From: Deroplatys truncata
Lineage: Eukaryota; Arthropoda; Insecta; Mantodea; Mantidae
Length of the DNA: 64,000 nt
Direction of reading: 5' to 3'
Assembly (NCBI GenBank): GCA_030765065.1
Contig: CM060978.1
Coordinates: forward strand, 219,437,498-219,501,497
Positions 1-10,706 of this stretch are shown piece by piece. The position numbers and the translations under genes are program-made. The notes beneath the pieces are model-generated. The model worked only from the letters and a program-made list of their open reading frames with translations. It did not search any database and had not been told where the DNA came from. Positions within the stretch are counted from its first letter, which is position 1. Each line of letters starts with the position of its first letter.

Positions 1-387
1 TTTCTCTCCGTTTTGTAACCACGGTCTCTGCTATGCTTACTTAACTTTAATGTAGAATACCATCACTTAGAAAATACCTGAAGAACAAGATGAAATACAA
101 ACTATGCTGCTAAACTATAATTAATCTCTATGAGTTTCGTTTTAGGCAAAATTCTTAGTTCTGACGTCATAACCTTCGTTATTTCATAGCAATTTCCAAG
201 AATTATTCTATCCACATTAGTTAACTTTGTCATAAATAAACGCAGAATGCTTGTAAATAGTCCATAGGGAAAGAATATAGTAGCAAAAAATCACCATAAT
301 GTAACTGCCTTTATGTAGAGTGGATCTCAAACCAGAGCTTCTGGCCTCGATTCCCGACTGAGCAAAATTTTTTGGGGGTAGGGACTT

Positions 388-1060
388 CTTTTTTACACTC
401 TCTTCTAGTTACCTTAGTAAGCAGAGGAAATGTTACATTCTACCCAAAAAATCGATACCTAAATTTCACCGAAAGTGAACGTTTTGAGACTCCCTGAATC
501 TTAAAAAACCTATAGAAAAGAGATGTCTGTGTGTTTCCATGTGTCTGTGAACAGAATAACTCCAAAACGAGAATTCGGTTAAATACCTAATTTGGTATTT
601 AAGTTCAGCGTTTTCCAAGGATGCGATACGAAGATTTTCAAGAAAGTCCCTACCACAAACTATACTTGCATGGGAAAACTTTCGTTATTTTTGATTTTCT
701 AAAAAATGGCTATAATAATTTTGATTAAAAAATCATATGTTTAACACATTTTTATGACAAATTCAATGTATGTCTTGAGATTTTGGGGGAATAAAATAAG
801 TCCTCTTATTTTGAATGACTTTTGTATAATTGGTAAACCGTAAGAGATAGACAATCTTATTGCACAAAAATGGATACCTGGTTAAAACATTCAATTTATG
901 TCAAATCGAAATTTTTATGGCGTTAACCATATCCGAGGTATTCCTTGTTATTGTTTGAATTTTATATACTTATATTTCTAAACTGGGAGGAAGCTATTCA
1001 ATTCCTTTTTTTGTTTTTTCTCTCGTGGTTAAGCATAGAGCATGGAGCTTCAGGAATTAC
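388..1060 (-). repeat. Old diverged copy of family H (tail and middle)
   Basis: Weakly matches the family H tail: a TACTTTCTC-like start, 'CCACCCAAAAATTCGATACC'-like block, a short TG-rich stretch, then the 'AACAGCATAACTC' and 'GGTATTTAGGTTCAGTAT' blocks. It can be followed to the 'gagatattgcttgttatt' equivalent near 940. The head is lost. Many substitutions relative to the copy at 1549-2464 show that it is much older. Confidence 0.7.
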
Positions 1061-1548
1061 ATAGTGACGGGCTCTTTCAAAATATGACTCGCTTTATGTA
1101 CTGTACCCTATAGCGCGACTACGCTTAAAAAGCAGTACAGGTTAAATGTTGCACATGTATTATACGTACACTCGCAAATTTGGCGCCCAACTGCGCTGGG
1201 TCTACCAGTCTAATGTCATCTTGTGAGTGATATATCAGCAAATAGTAAAATATCTGCACTGCTATTTAAGGTTATTGTAACCCGCACTTTATCTCTCCTC
1301 TTTGTACTTTTATAACTTCGAAATATGAATTTACAGGCATAAAAGTTTGGAGTATCATTACTGTTTACTGTTGATAAAGTTACATTCAATATGGGTGGAA
1401 AGTTTTAAACAGCACAGAATGAACGATGCGCCGCGACTCTCTTTCTGCTATTCCATAAAATTGCGTTAACCTAGCGTGTTTTTGTTTCCTCACCCTTTTT
1501 GCTTTCCTTTTTGGTGGCGTCCTTACATGTCCTTTCATTCGTTCCTTT

Positions 1549-2464
1549 TTACTTTCTCTACTACGTAGAGTAAGTAGGGAAAGTATTGTATTCCACCCAA
1601 AAATTCGATACCGAGATTTCACCGGAAATACATGTTTTGAGACCCCCTGAATCCAAAATAGCATTTTTGGAAACATGTACGTGTAGGTGTCTGTGTGTCT
1701 GTGTGTGTGTCTGTAAACAGCATAACTCAGAAACGAACAATTGGATAAACACCAAACTTGGTAGTTAGGTTCAGTATCTTCCAGAGATGCGACACGAAGG
1801 TTTTCAAGAAAATCCCCCCACCCCAGATTACCCTTTACATGGAACATTTTTCGAAAATTTTAATTTTCTCAAAAATGGCTCTAACGATTTTGATTAAAAT
1901 ATCATACGTTTAAGATATTTTCATGACAAATAAAATGTATATCTTGAATTTTCTGGGAATGTCTCCAAAAGTATTCTTCATTGTGAACGACTTTTGCATA
2001 ACTGCTAAACCATAAGAGATAGACAAAATTTTACTACACAAAAAATTTAGATCTCGTTAAAATACACAATTTATGTCATATATTTTTTTTGTTGAGTGAA
2101 CCATTTTCGAGATATTGTTTGTTATTCCCTTAAATGTTTCAATACTTATTTTCTCAAATGGGAATTCGTTCTTCATTTTTTTTGTCTTGGATATGCAAAG
2201 AGTATTAATCTGTGGCAAAGGGAATTGTGCTGCACCTAGCAACCAGCTATTAAGAGATATATATATATGTGCTTAAAGGCTGCTGTATACCTATATTGCC
2301 CTTGTAAATATATATTTCCTTACATCTACAAGAAAATTAGCAATAAGATAGAGTCTGCAAATGTTTATCTCGATTAACATGAAGTAGATGGAGAATAAGC
2401 GTTTGTAAAAATAGTTTATACAAGAGTAGAGAAAGTCATGTGAGTGTAACACATCAGATTTTTT
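1549..2464 (-). repeat. Family H interspersed repeat, full length
   Basis: Full-length copy, about 915 bp. In element orientation (minus strand) it starts at TCTGATGTG and ends at the CTACTTACTATACGTAGTAG-type hairpin followed by AGAAAGTAA. A short CA/TG microsatellite lies at 1690-1715. Both ends sit in T-runs. No ORF is conserved between copies, so it is non-autonomous. Superfamily assignment (Helentron-like) is inference from end structure; see findings. Confidence 0.88.
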
Positions 2465-3040
2465 ATCGTATACACTACTGTTTCTAGTCGCCCAGTAAAC
2501 TTAGCTGTTTATTTTACTATCTTACTAACACTCATTTTACTTGAGTAATCTAATACATTCATCAACAATTTGCGTTTCGTCTTATTTTACCAATATTTCG
2601 TCTGCTCCTAGCTTCTCTCCCCATAACTACAAGTATTTACATAAAATGTTAAATATAACCTACATAACCTTCACATTGTTCCACACGTTATAAACGTACA
2701 CGTTTCCTTACAAACTGATACTGACCTGGGATTTAATATTAGTACAGAGCCGATGAACGCTAACTTAGAAGAAAATACGAATAAATATAACAACTTAACT
2801 GGCTGTATTAAAAAGTATTTCGGTAAGAACGTGAAAGATTATAATGTTGTGTACTGAGACGGTATTTCTTATAATGTTATTACTTGTGATGTTTGTGTAT
2901 ATGTGTGTTTACTTCATGTGAAGCCATCTTGTGACGTCATTCATTTGTTCGGTTTGTAGCTCCATATGGTGTTAGCAATTTGCAGCAGTGTTCGTGTTCG
3001 TTTGAAAGAACGATATTGTTATCTTAATTAATTTTGGTAT
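2465..3040. other. AT-rich stretch, nothing recognised
   Basis: No recognisable gene, RNA or repeat in this stretch. The only item of note is AT-rich low complexity. Confidence 0.4.
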
Positions 3041-3047
3041 ACTGTCC

Positions 3048-3840
3048 TCGGCTAGCTATTATTTCTCGGTCGAACATATCTCTTGATCAGGGTTGTGTAA
3101 ACGGAAAGGAATCTTTTATCCAAAAAGAACACTGATGAAGAAATTTGTTTTATACTTTTATTGTCGAACACGTTAACTATCACATTTATACATTGATCTT
3201 AACACTCGCCAAACTGAAACTGTTATAACAACTTCTTACTGATAATTCTTTTAATCCACGTACTTCAATCTTTTGTATAATTAACTTTACCATACTTTAG
3301 ATCTTTCATAATTCTGCTGCGCGTAACTTGTGAATCTATATCCGATGCATGCCGTACTAATACTTTCGACGAACTGACTGACTGAAGACGACGTGTAGTG
3401 TACACAGATTTTTGATGAACTGGACTCACTTTACCTCCAACCTACTGCTTTTATACCCATACACACCGATATGCCTAAAGATTATAACTGAACTGCAATT
3501 GGCTAATAAAACGCGCCAACATTAGCGTCTATTTTAATATCCAATGAAAATTATGAATACATATGCTCTAGGGAAACGTTCCAGAATATTCTCAACGGAA
3601 AAACGCGCCAACATTACGTAACTTCCTCGTTTCCAATAATGATAAACAGCTCACACCCCCTCGCTGCATTATTGCACGCTATTATTGTCAGTTTCAGTAA
3701 GGCAGTATAAACTTACTTATCAACAATAATTACAGTCAAGAAACATCTCAAATCAATGTCACATAAAAATGCATATTCATATTACAATCATTATTTGCAT
3801 TTAAGTAATTTGTGATACAAATTACTGACAAACCTGCACT
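3048..3840. repeat. ~800-bp interspersed repeat, copy 1
   Basis: Shares collinear blocks with 7838-8660: the 'GCTAGCTATTATT' start, 'catatctcttga.cagggt.tgtaaacggaaagga', 'ttattg.cg..cac', 'ccaacattagcgtctattt.tatccaat', 'catatgctctagggaaa', 'ccccctcgct' and 'attgtcagtttcagt.aggc'. It contains a TATA-like 'cttttatacc' around 3450. The shared ends are TG...CA-like, so a solo LTR is possible, but I see no target duplication or primer-binding site. Strand and class are unknown. Confidence 0.7.
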
Positions 3841-3861
3841 GAAGTACGGAAGTGAAATATA

Positions 3862-4110
3862 GACTCTAAGGAGCTAAGATAAAGACGCTTGGAAGCAGCG
3901 CAAACGCATATATGCGATCCATGGTTGGTAGGACAAGAAGAGACAGCGTGAGAAACCAAGATATTCGAATATAGTATGTGAAATATGTAACTACTAGAAA
4001 CAGTGGAAAATCACTGTTGAGAATGTTTCATTCTAGGCTTCCAAAGCTAGCTCTGTTTTATAAGCCAAAGGGAACAAGAGATCTTGGTAGACCTCTCAGA
4101 AGATGCAGTG
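3862..4110 (+). pseudogene. Non-LTR retrotransposon reverse transcriptase, C-terminal remnant
   Basis: The conceptual translation around 3885-3955 contains 'MRSMVGRTRRDSVRNQDIR', and after a break at 3972 continues near 4035 with 'RLPKLALFYKPKGTRDLGRP'. This order (arginine-rich 'GKTRRDRVRNEDIR' block, then 'LPKxALxYKPxGxRxxGRP') is the usual C-terminal end of insect non-LTR retrotransposon ORF2 proteins. In-frame stops and a frame change show it is dead. No endonuclease or reverse transcriptase catalytic core is present. The family match rests on recognition, not on a search. Confidence 0.68.
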
Positions 4111-4384
4111 ATCAACATTTCAATAGGGTTTTTAATCCTACTATAAAGCTGCTCCTTTTCCTGAAAATTTTCCTGAATTCACACGAAAACACGAATAATT
4201 AAAATTGGCCTTAGATTTGTTGTCTGAAAAACATATTTCAATATACATAATTTGAACTTAAAAAACCTTTTTTTTCACCAAAATGTTTTCTTTGCATTTT
4301 ACATTAACGTGCGAAAAAGAATTTAATATACAGTTTACCGCAGAAAAATAGAACAGTTTATTTATACATAGAAATTAAAAATTG

Positions 4385-4672
4385 AGTTTTATTTATGGAC
4401 GCTCTTTAACTACTATGGTCCTTAGCGTCCCATTCTATATTGGGCGTGAAAGACCGGTAATTTTCCACAGAGGTCTCTTTATCAGGCTTGAGGTTCTTTT
4501 ACGTGCCGTAAATCTACGACACGGCACCAACAGCTTTACTTCCCTTTCGAAGGAAGCCATACTAAGGATTATTACGCCCGAAAAAAATCCATCGCCCTCC
4601 GCCGGGTTTGAACCCGCGACCTCGGGAACTAGAGGTTAGCATAGTAACCACTACACCACGGATGATGACATG
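4385..4672 (-). repeat. tRNA-derived SINE, family S-a
   Basis: On the minus strand it opens with a tRNA-like head at 4590-4668: an A box like TAGTGGTTACTATGC and a B box GGTTCAAACCC. An unrelated body follows, and the end has the inverted pair GGACGCT...AGCGTCC at 4395-4430 beside an A-rich stretch. Other copies lie at 18180-18430, 18575-18690 (head part), 55925-56045 and 62340-62625. Pol III boxes suggest a tRNA origin; mobility would have needed a partner LINE. Confidence 0.82.
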
Positions 4673-4774
4673 TATGCTTATATGAACACATACTGAACGA
4701 TGCTAAAGTGTACGACAAAAATTGGATTCTAAACAGAATTTTATAATACAAAAATCTCAGAAAAAGGAAACGAG

Positions 4775-4830
4775 TAAATAGCATACCGCTATCGCGTTCA
4801 AATCCCGTAGGCCGACCGATCTAATTGGGT
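4775..4830 (+). other. Isolated B-box-like sequence
   Basis: Contains GCGTTCAAATCCC, close to the Pol III B box. There is no matching cloverleaf or clear A box, so this is at most a SINE-head scrap. Confidence 0.25.
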
Positions 4831-5009
4831 ATTTTTGTGCTTTTTCTAGTCGCTAAGGTAAATATCGGATTGGATATTGAATAAGACGACCCAAAGTTTT
4901 CCCTTAAATAATAAACAATAGTAAACATAAAAACAGAGGTAATAGCAAATTCGCTGCCATCTGTCCACAGATAATGAAAGTAGGCAAACTGGACGGCACC
5001 TTAATGCCA

Positions 5010-5172
5010 CCTATCCGGCCGTGTAGAAACAGAGTTACATTTGCATAGTACTAAGGTCTCTGTGCACACGTGTCAAAACTGCCATCTGCCCGGCACGTGT
5101 AGAAGCAGAGGCACAGTTGCCAGTCTCCTAGCACTAAGGCCTCTGCGGACGCGTGAGAAAATAAGATGGTAT
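5010..5172 (+). repeat. Two-unit relative of the 76-bp palindrome minisatellite
   Basis: Two diverged units, 'GTGTAGAAACAGAG' at 5021 and 'GTGTAGAAGCAGAG' at 5097, are exactly 76 bp apart. Each is followed by a 'cagttgc...tagcactaaggtctc' block matching the minisatellite in the right arm (40759-42325, same strand). Related scraps may extend back to about 4935. This is the only copy outside the palindrome in the window. Confidence 0.8.
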
Positions 5173-5388
5173 GGCACAGAAATGAGACCTAGAAGACTAA
5201 TTGTAAGGCACACACCGACGCATGAGGTATTTTCTGTTGCGACATGGCCGTGCAGTTCAAAAGACGTAAAATAAATAGAAATATCAAAAATAGGAAACAA
5301 AATTGCATTTAACATTACGTAGAGATTTTAGACTACTTCTTACTTTTAGTGATTTTTTCGTTTTTCATCTATACTTTGGTAATTTTAC

Positions 5389-6238
5389 CTTTTCTACTTT
5401 CTCTTTCACATGTAGAAGATATTGAATTCCACTTAAAAATTCGATCCCGAGATTTCATCGAAAATACATATTTTGAAGTTCCGGAATCCAGAAAAAAAGC
5501 ATTTTTAGAAAAAGGTCTGTGTGGGGGGGGGGTGAGTCTGGAAGTGTGTGTGTCTGTGAACAGCATTATTCAAAAACGAAAAATCGGATAAATACAAAGC
5601 TTTCTATTTAAGTTCGGTATCTCCCAAAGATGCCACACGGAAATTTTTAAGAAAATCCCCGCACCTCTTAGCTACCCTTTACGCAGAACATGTTTAGAAA
5701 TTTTAAATTTTCTAAAAAATGGCTATAGCAATTTTGATTAAAGGGCCATATATTAAGTACATTTAAATTGCAAGCGAAACTTAGAATATCTTGTGAAGTG
5801 TTCTTCATTCGGAAGGAATTTTACATAATCTTGTATAACTGGTAAAGTTACGTGATAAACGAAAACGCACTGCAAAAAATGTAGAATTATTTAATACGCA
5901 CAATATACTTCAAATAACTTTGTTGTGGCATAAGTCATTGCCGATATATCCGTTATTAATGATAGATATGTTCAATACTTTCAAGGTCCTCTCGACATTT
6001 GCTTTTGAGATTGTATGGAAAAAATAACACATAGCGTCCAGTTCTTAAACATTTGACTGTCGCTATTCCTTTTGTATGTATAACGAAACGTGTAATGTAG
6101 CTATTTGTGAAGAGATTTATCTAGATTAAAATTAAGTAAGCAGGAACATTAATTTTTGTAAGAATAGCTTTTGTAGCCACTAATAAACGATAAAAGGTAG
6201 AGAAATTATTGTCAATGTAACACATCAGAAATTTTTCT
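5389..6238 (-). repeat. Old full-length family H copy, second subfamily
   Basis: Runs from a TACTTTCTC-like tail end (with a short G-rich and TG run at 5519-5555) to the head end 'tgtaacacatcaga' at 6215-6230. It shares the 'agcgtccagttcttaa' internal block at 6024 with the copies near 12690, 20885 and 22360. That block distinguishes this older subfamily from the young one. Confidence 0.78.
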
Positions 6239-6502
6239 GAATGTAACATGCAGTGAACGTGAGGTCGAGGAAACAATGAATGTACTCCAGATTTAAATGT
6301 TACACCTGGAATTATAAGAATGATTACAATAGTCTGCATGATATCGTATTACTGAAAACTAATAAACGATTCTGAATCACTTTTTATGCTGATTTCAGAA
6401 CTGCTTTTGGTTTTTTTCTATGACATACAGTTTTTTCACAATTTCACTTCAAAAATATAGAGATATACAGATATTGCTTCCGCCACTACACATAAAATTG
6501 GG

Positions 6503-7010
6503 ATGATGAAGCAATTTGTAAGGGCTCTACCACAGGATGGACCCTGCTTCAAGTACCTTTTCAAGAAATTTCCCTTCATTACACAAGACAAATCAAAGGC
6601 TGGAAATTTTTTTGGTCCTCAAATAAAGAAATTGATGAAGGATGAAGATTTTGAGAAGACAATGAATGAGAGAGAAATAGAAGCATGGACCGCCTTCCGA
6701 TCAGTTACTGAAAACTTCTTAGGCAATGACAAAGATCCTAATTACAAGGCCATTGTCGAAACAATGTTGGAAAATTTCAAGAAGATGGGTTGTAACATGA
6801 GTGTAAAGGTGCATTTTCTGCACTCACATATCGACTACTTTCCAGTAAATCTGGGACATTATAGTGAAGAACAGGGTGAACGTTTTCACCAAGATATTAA
6901 GGAAATGGAGATGGAATGAAGCTATGATGGCCGACTACTGTTGGATGTTGAGGAGGGATCTACAAGGATCTGCAAGGAAGTCAAAGAAGAGGAAGTTTAA
7001 AAAAAATTAA
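6503..7010 (+). pseudogene. C-terminal fragment of an unnamed multicopy arthropod ORF family
   Basis: An open frame of 138 codons (6503-6919) begins MMKQFVRALPQDGPCFKYLF and carries the blocks 'FFGPQIKKLMKDEDFEKTM', 'EAWTAFRSVTENFLGN' and 'FLHSHIDYFPVNLGHYSEEQ' followed by GERFHQDIKEME. I recognise this arrangement as the C-terminal part of long hypothetical proteins present in many copies in insect and arachnid genomes, probably transposon-derived; no function is known to me. After EMEME the frame is lost, but 'RWNEAMMADYCWMLRRDL' and a lysine/arginine-rich end followed by a stop continue in another frame to about 7010. Compared with the usual order, a few residues and the frame are missing at about 6905-6915. 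No upstream exon is visible. Decay is inferred from the frameshift and missing N-terminus. Confidence 0.6.
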
Positions 7011-7540
7011 ATGAAACACTTTGGCTTCTTGTTTTGTGAAAATGTAGTCATGAAATAAATTAGGGGAGTTCTTGAGAGTATTCTTAAAATGTTTCTTGAA
7101 TAAAAACTTACCTTGTGTGAAATGGTATTTGAATACTTTCCTACGCTGATTAGTAAAATTGTCAAAACATTACTTATTTTGTGTAACAACCGGACGTGAT
7201 AGAAAAAAACGGAATTTATTTCTGGAATCAGCATAAAATCTTGATTCAGGAACACCTACTTTTAAGAAATCATCTGACAAAATGTTTGAAAATGCAGACT
7301 AGTGTTATCATACATTTAAAAATCTAATGCGAGTCATTACATGACTTTCTTTGCTCGCTCTTCTACAAACTATTCACGGAAAACTTGATTCTTATATCTA
7401 CTTCTTGCTAATCGAGAGAAACCTTAATTAACATTAGTTGTAGGTATAAGAAGAATGCAATAAGCTAAAGCTAAAGTCGAATATTTTCCAAGTTGGCCAT
7501 TATCTGATGGCTTTGATATTCTATTTGCTTTGCATAAACA
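7011..7540. other. AT-rich stretch, nothing recognised
   Basis: The part just after the ORF fragment could be its 3' untranslated sequence. Nothing else is recognisable. Confidence 0.35.
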
Positions 7541-7578
7541 CAAGAAGAAAGAAAGAAATAAAGAAAGGAAGGAAGGAA

Positions 7579-7640
<62 letters not shown>

Positions 7641-7646
7641 AAAGGG
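7541..7646 (+). repeat. (GAAA)n microsatellite with GGAA variants
   Basis: An uninterrupted GAAA run at about 7583-7642, preceded by GAAA and AAGG/GGAA variants. It produces serine/phenylalanine/leucine-rich pseudo-ORFs on the minus strand. Confidence 0.97.
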
Positions 7647-7837
7647 GGAACAGCGATTTGCAGCTGAGTAAAGTATAAAGTATTTGAAAATTTGAATTAG
7701 AATATTTGTTGTTGTTGGAAGATGCTTCATGTTTATCTGCACAACGTATGGGATCCAATTTGTCGCGGTAACTCGTGTTATCTTATTCTGCGCGCCTGTT
7801 ATTGTTTTACTATTTTGCATTTTGGGTTCATTGTGCT

Positions 7838-8660
7838 CAGGCTAGCTATTATTACTACTCAGTCGAGCATATCTCTTGAACAGGGTGTGTAAACGGAAAG
7901 GAGTTGTTGCTAAAGATAACACTGATAAAAGAATTTGTTTTTACACTTTTATTGCCGTCACTTTTAATTAATTTCACATATTGACACTTGATACACGCCA
8001 GACTGAAACTGTTATATTTTCTAATGTTACTATAATCACTTATTTTCTGCACGTTATTAATTCGCGTATTTCACATTTATAACTAACTTTACAACGCGAG
8101 AGATTCTGTAGAATTGCGCGACGTATGACGCGTGAACGATTCTCTTAAACTGTGCGACGTATAACCTGCGAACACTTCTGTTGAACTGAGCGACGTATAA
8201 CCTGTGTATGATTCTGTTGGACTGAACGACATTTGCCTTGTGAATTATTCTGTCAAACTGCGCGTTACCCGTCTCTGGCACGGAATTTATACTCCCTCAC
8301 CCCGATATGCCTAAACATTATAACAGAGCTGCTATTGGTTAATAAAACGTTCCAACATTAGCGTCTATTTTTATATCCAATCAAAATTACGAACAACATA
8401 TGCTCTAGGGAAAATATTCCCTCCATTTCTACAGAAAAGCGCGCTACTCTGACGTCATTTGCTTGCCTCTTCTAATTAATAAACAACTCACCCCCTCGCT
8501 CATTGTTGCCCGCTCTTATTGTCAGTTTCAGTGAGGCCGTGTAAACTTATTTCCTAACAATGCTTATAATTAAGAAACATCTCAAACCATTGTCATATAA
8601 TAATGCTTATTTACACTACAATCACTCTGGCATTTACATTGTTGTGATATAAAATACTGC
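7838..8660. repeat. ~800-bp interspersed repeat, copy 2
   Basis: Collinear with 3048-3840 over its length, with moderate divergence and small indels. It differs from copy 1 by a clear 36-bp tandem array near 8102-8272. The shared outer limits lie near 'GGCTAGCTATTATT' (7841) and 'atactg' (about 8655). Confidence 0.7.
8102..8272 (+). repeat. 36-bp tandem repeat, about 4.6 units
   Basis: Units beginning GATTCTGTAGAATTGCGCGA, GATTCTCTTAAACTGTGCGA, ACTTCTGTTGAACTGAGCGA and GATTCTGTTGGACTGAACGA follow one another at 36 bp. They diverge by roughly a fifth. The array lies inside the ~800-bp repeat; copy 1 keeps only a decayed trace. Confidence 0.85.
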
Positions 8661-8667
8661 GTCAAAT

Positions 8668-9183
8668 TCAAAGCAATGGTTAACGTAACAAAAAATTTAT
8701 CGGATATAAATTGTGTGCTCTAACGAAATCTACATTTTTCTCTGTAATAAGATTTTTCTATCTCTTGCGGTTTACCATTTATCCAATAGTGATCCAGAAT
8801 GAAGAGAAAATGGATGCTATTTCCAGAAAATTCAAGATATCCATTTCACTTGTTTAGAATATATCTTGAACAAGCCATTTAGAACCATTTCTGAGAAAAT
8901 AAAACAAAACGAATAGTGGTCCACTTAAAGGGTAGTTACTGTTGAGAGGATTTACTTGGAAATCTTCGTGTCGAGTCCTTGGAAAATCTTATTAAATTCG
9001 ATGTTTACCCACTTTTAAATTTTAAGCTATGCTGACACACACGCATACGCGGACCTTTTTTCTAAAATAGCTTTTTTGTGTAGGGACCTCAAAACGTGTA
9101 TTTCAACGAAATCCGTATATCGAATTTTGGGTGGAATGCAGTACTTCCTGTACTTACTACGCGTAAGCAGTAGAGGAAGTAAA
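8668..9183 (+). repeat. Old family H copy, head missing
   Basis: Begins inside the element near 'aaattgtgtgctctaacg' and ends at 'cagtagaggaagtaaa'. A short 'acacacgcatacgcgg' sequence holds the microsatellite position. Confidence 0.72.
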
Positions 9184-9215
9184 CATTATCAGAGGGCAAG
9201 GTAAAGAAAGCTTTG

Positions 9216-9837
9216 TAGCATTTTTACTTACGTATAGTAAGTATTGGGAAATATTGTGTTCCACCCAAAAATTCGATACCGAGATTTCACCGGAAATCTA
9301 TGTTTTGAGGCCCCCTGAATCCAGAAACATTTTTGGAAACATGTCCGTGTGTGTGTCAGTCTGTCTGTGAACAGCATAACTCAGAAACGAACATTCGGAT
9401 AAACACCAAAGTTGGTATTTAGGTTCAGTATCTTCCAGACATGCGACATGAAGGTTTTCAAGAAAATCCCCCCACCCCAGCTTACACTTTACATGGAACA
9501 TTTTTTCTAAAATTTTAATTTTCTCAAAAATAGCACTAACGATTTTGATTAAAATATCATATATTTAAGATACTTTCATGACAAACAAAAATGTATATCT
9601 GGAATTTTCTGGGAATGTCTCAAAAAGTATTCTTCATTGTGAACGACTTTTGCATAACTGGTAAACCATAAGAGATAGACAAAATTTTACTTCACAGAAA
9701 GTGTAGATCCAGTTAAAATACACAATTTATGTCATATAAAGTTTTTTGTTGAGTGAACCATTTTCGAGATATTGCTTGTTATTCCCTTAAATTTTCCAAT
9801 ACTTATACTTTTTCACAAATGGGAATTCGTTATTCAT
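9216..9837 (-). repeat. Family H copy, headless, first of a tandem run
   Basis: Tail to middle of the element on the minus strand. It stops at the 'cgttattcatttt' block and runs directly into the tail of the next unit. Confidence 0.83.
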
Positions 9838-10706
9838 TTTTACTTTCTCTACTACGTATAGTAAGTAGGGGAAGTATTGCATTCCACCCAAAAATTCGAT
9901 ACCGAGATTTCAGCGGAAATACATGTTTTGAAACCTCCTGAATCCAAAAAAAGCATTTTTGGAAACATGTCCGTGTGTGTGTCTGTGTGTGTGTGTGTGT
10001 GTGTCTGTGAACAGCATAACTAAAAAACGAACAGTCGGATAAACACCAAACTTGGTATTTAGGTTCAGTATCTTCCAGGGATGCGACACGAAGGTTTTCA
10101 AGAAAATCCCCCCACCCCAGATTACCCTTTACATGGAACATTTTTCGAAAATTTTAATTTTCTCAAAAATGGCTCTAACGATTTTGATGAAAATATCATA
10201 TGTTTAAGATAATGTCATGAGAAATGAAATGTATATCTCGAATTTTCTGGGAATGTCTCCAAAAGTATTCTTCACTGTGAACGACTTTTGCATAACTGGT
10301 AAACCGTAAGAGATAGACAGAATTTTACTACACAAAAAATGTAGATCGCGTTAAAATACACAACTTATGTCATATACATTTCTTTTGTTGAGTGAACCGT
10401 TTTCGAGATATTGCTTGTTATTTCCTTAAATATTTCAATACTTATACTTTTTCTCAAATTCGTTATTCATTTTTTTTATGTCCTGGACATGCAAAGAGAA
10501 TGAAATGCGCCACATAGCAACTAGCGTTAAAATATTTGACTATCGCTTATAACCTACCATATTCCCCTTGCATCTACAAGAAAATTACCAATAAGATTGA
10601 CATCTCGATATCTTGATTAACATGAAGCATATGGAGAATAGGCGTTTGTAAAAATAGATTGTACAAGAGTAGAGAAAGTCATGTGAGTGTAACACATCAG
10701 ATTTTT
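9838..10706 (-). repeat. Family H copy, full length, second of the tandem run
   Basis: Complete young copy with a (TG)n stretch at about 9974-10005 and a head ending in 'tgtaacacatcagattttt'. Confidence 0.87.

Noticed and set aside
1386-1847. 153-codon frame beginning MFHVKGNLGWGDFLENLRVA
   Set aside because: It lies in family H, is split by a variable microsatellite, and the replacement/silent ratio between copies does not suggest a protein.
7471-7820. Two open frames of 95-99 codons rich in Ser/Phe/Leu
   Set aside because: They are translations of the (GAAA)n microsatellite and its flanks.
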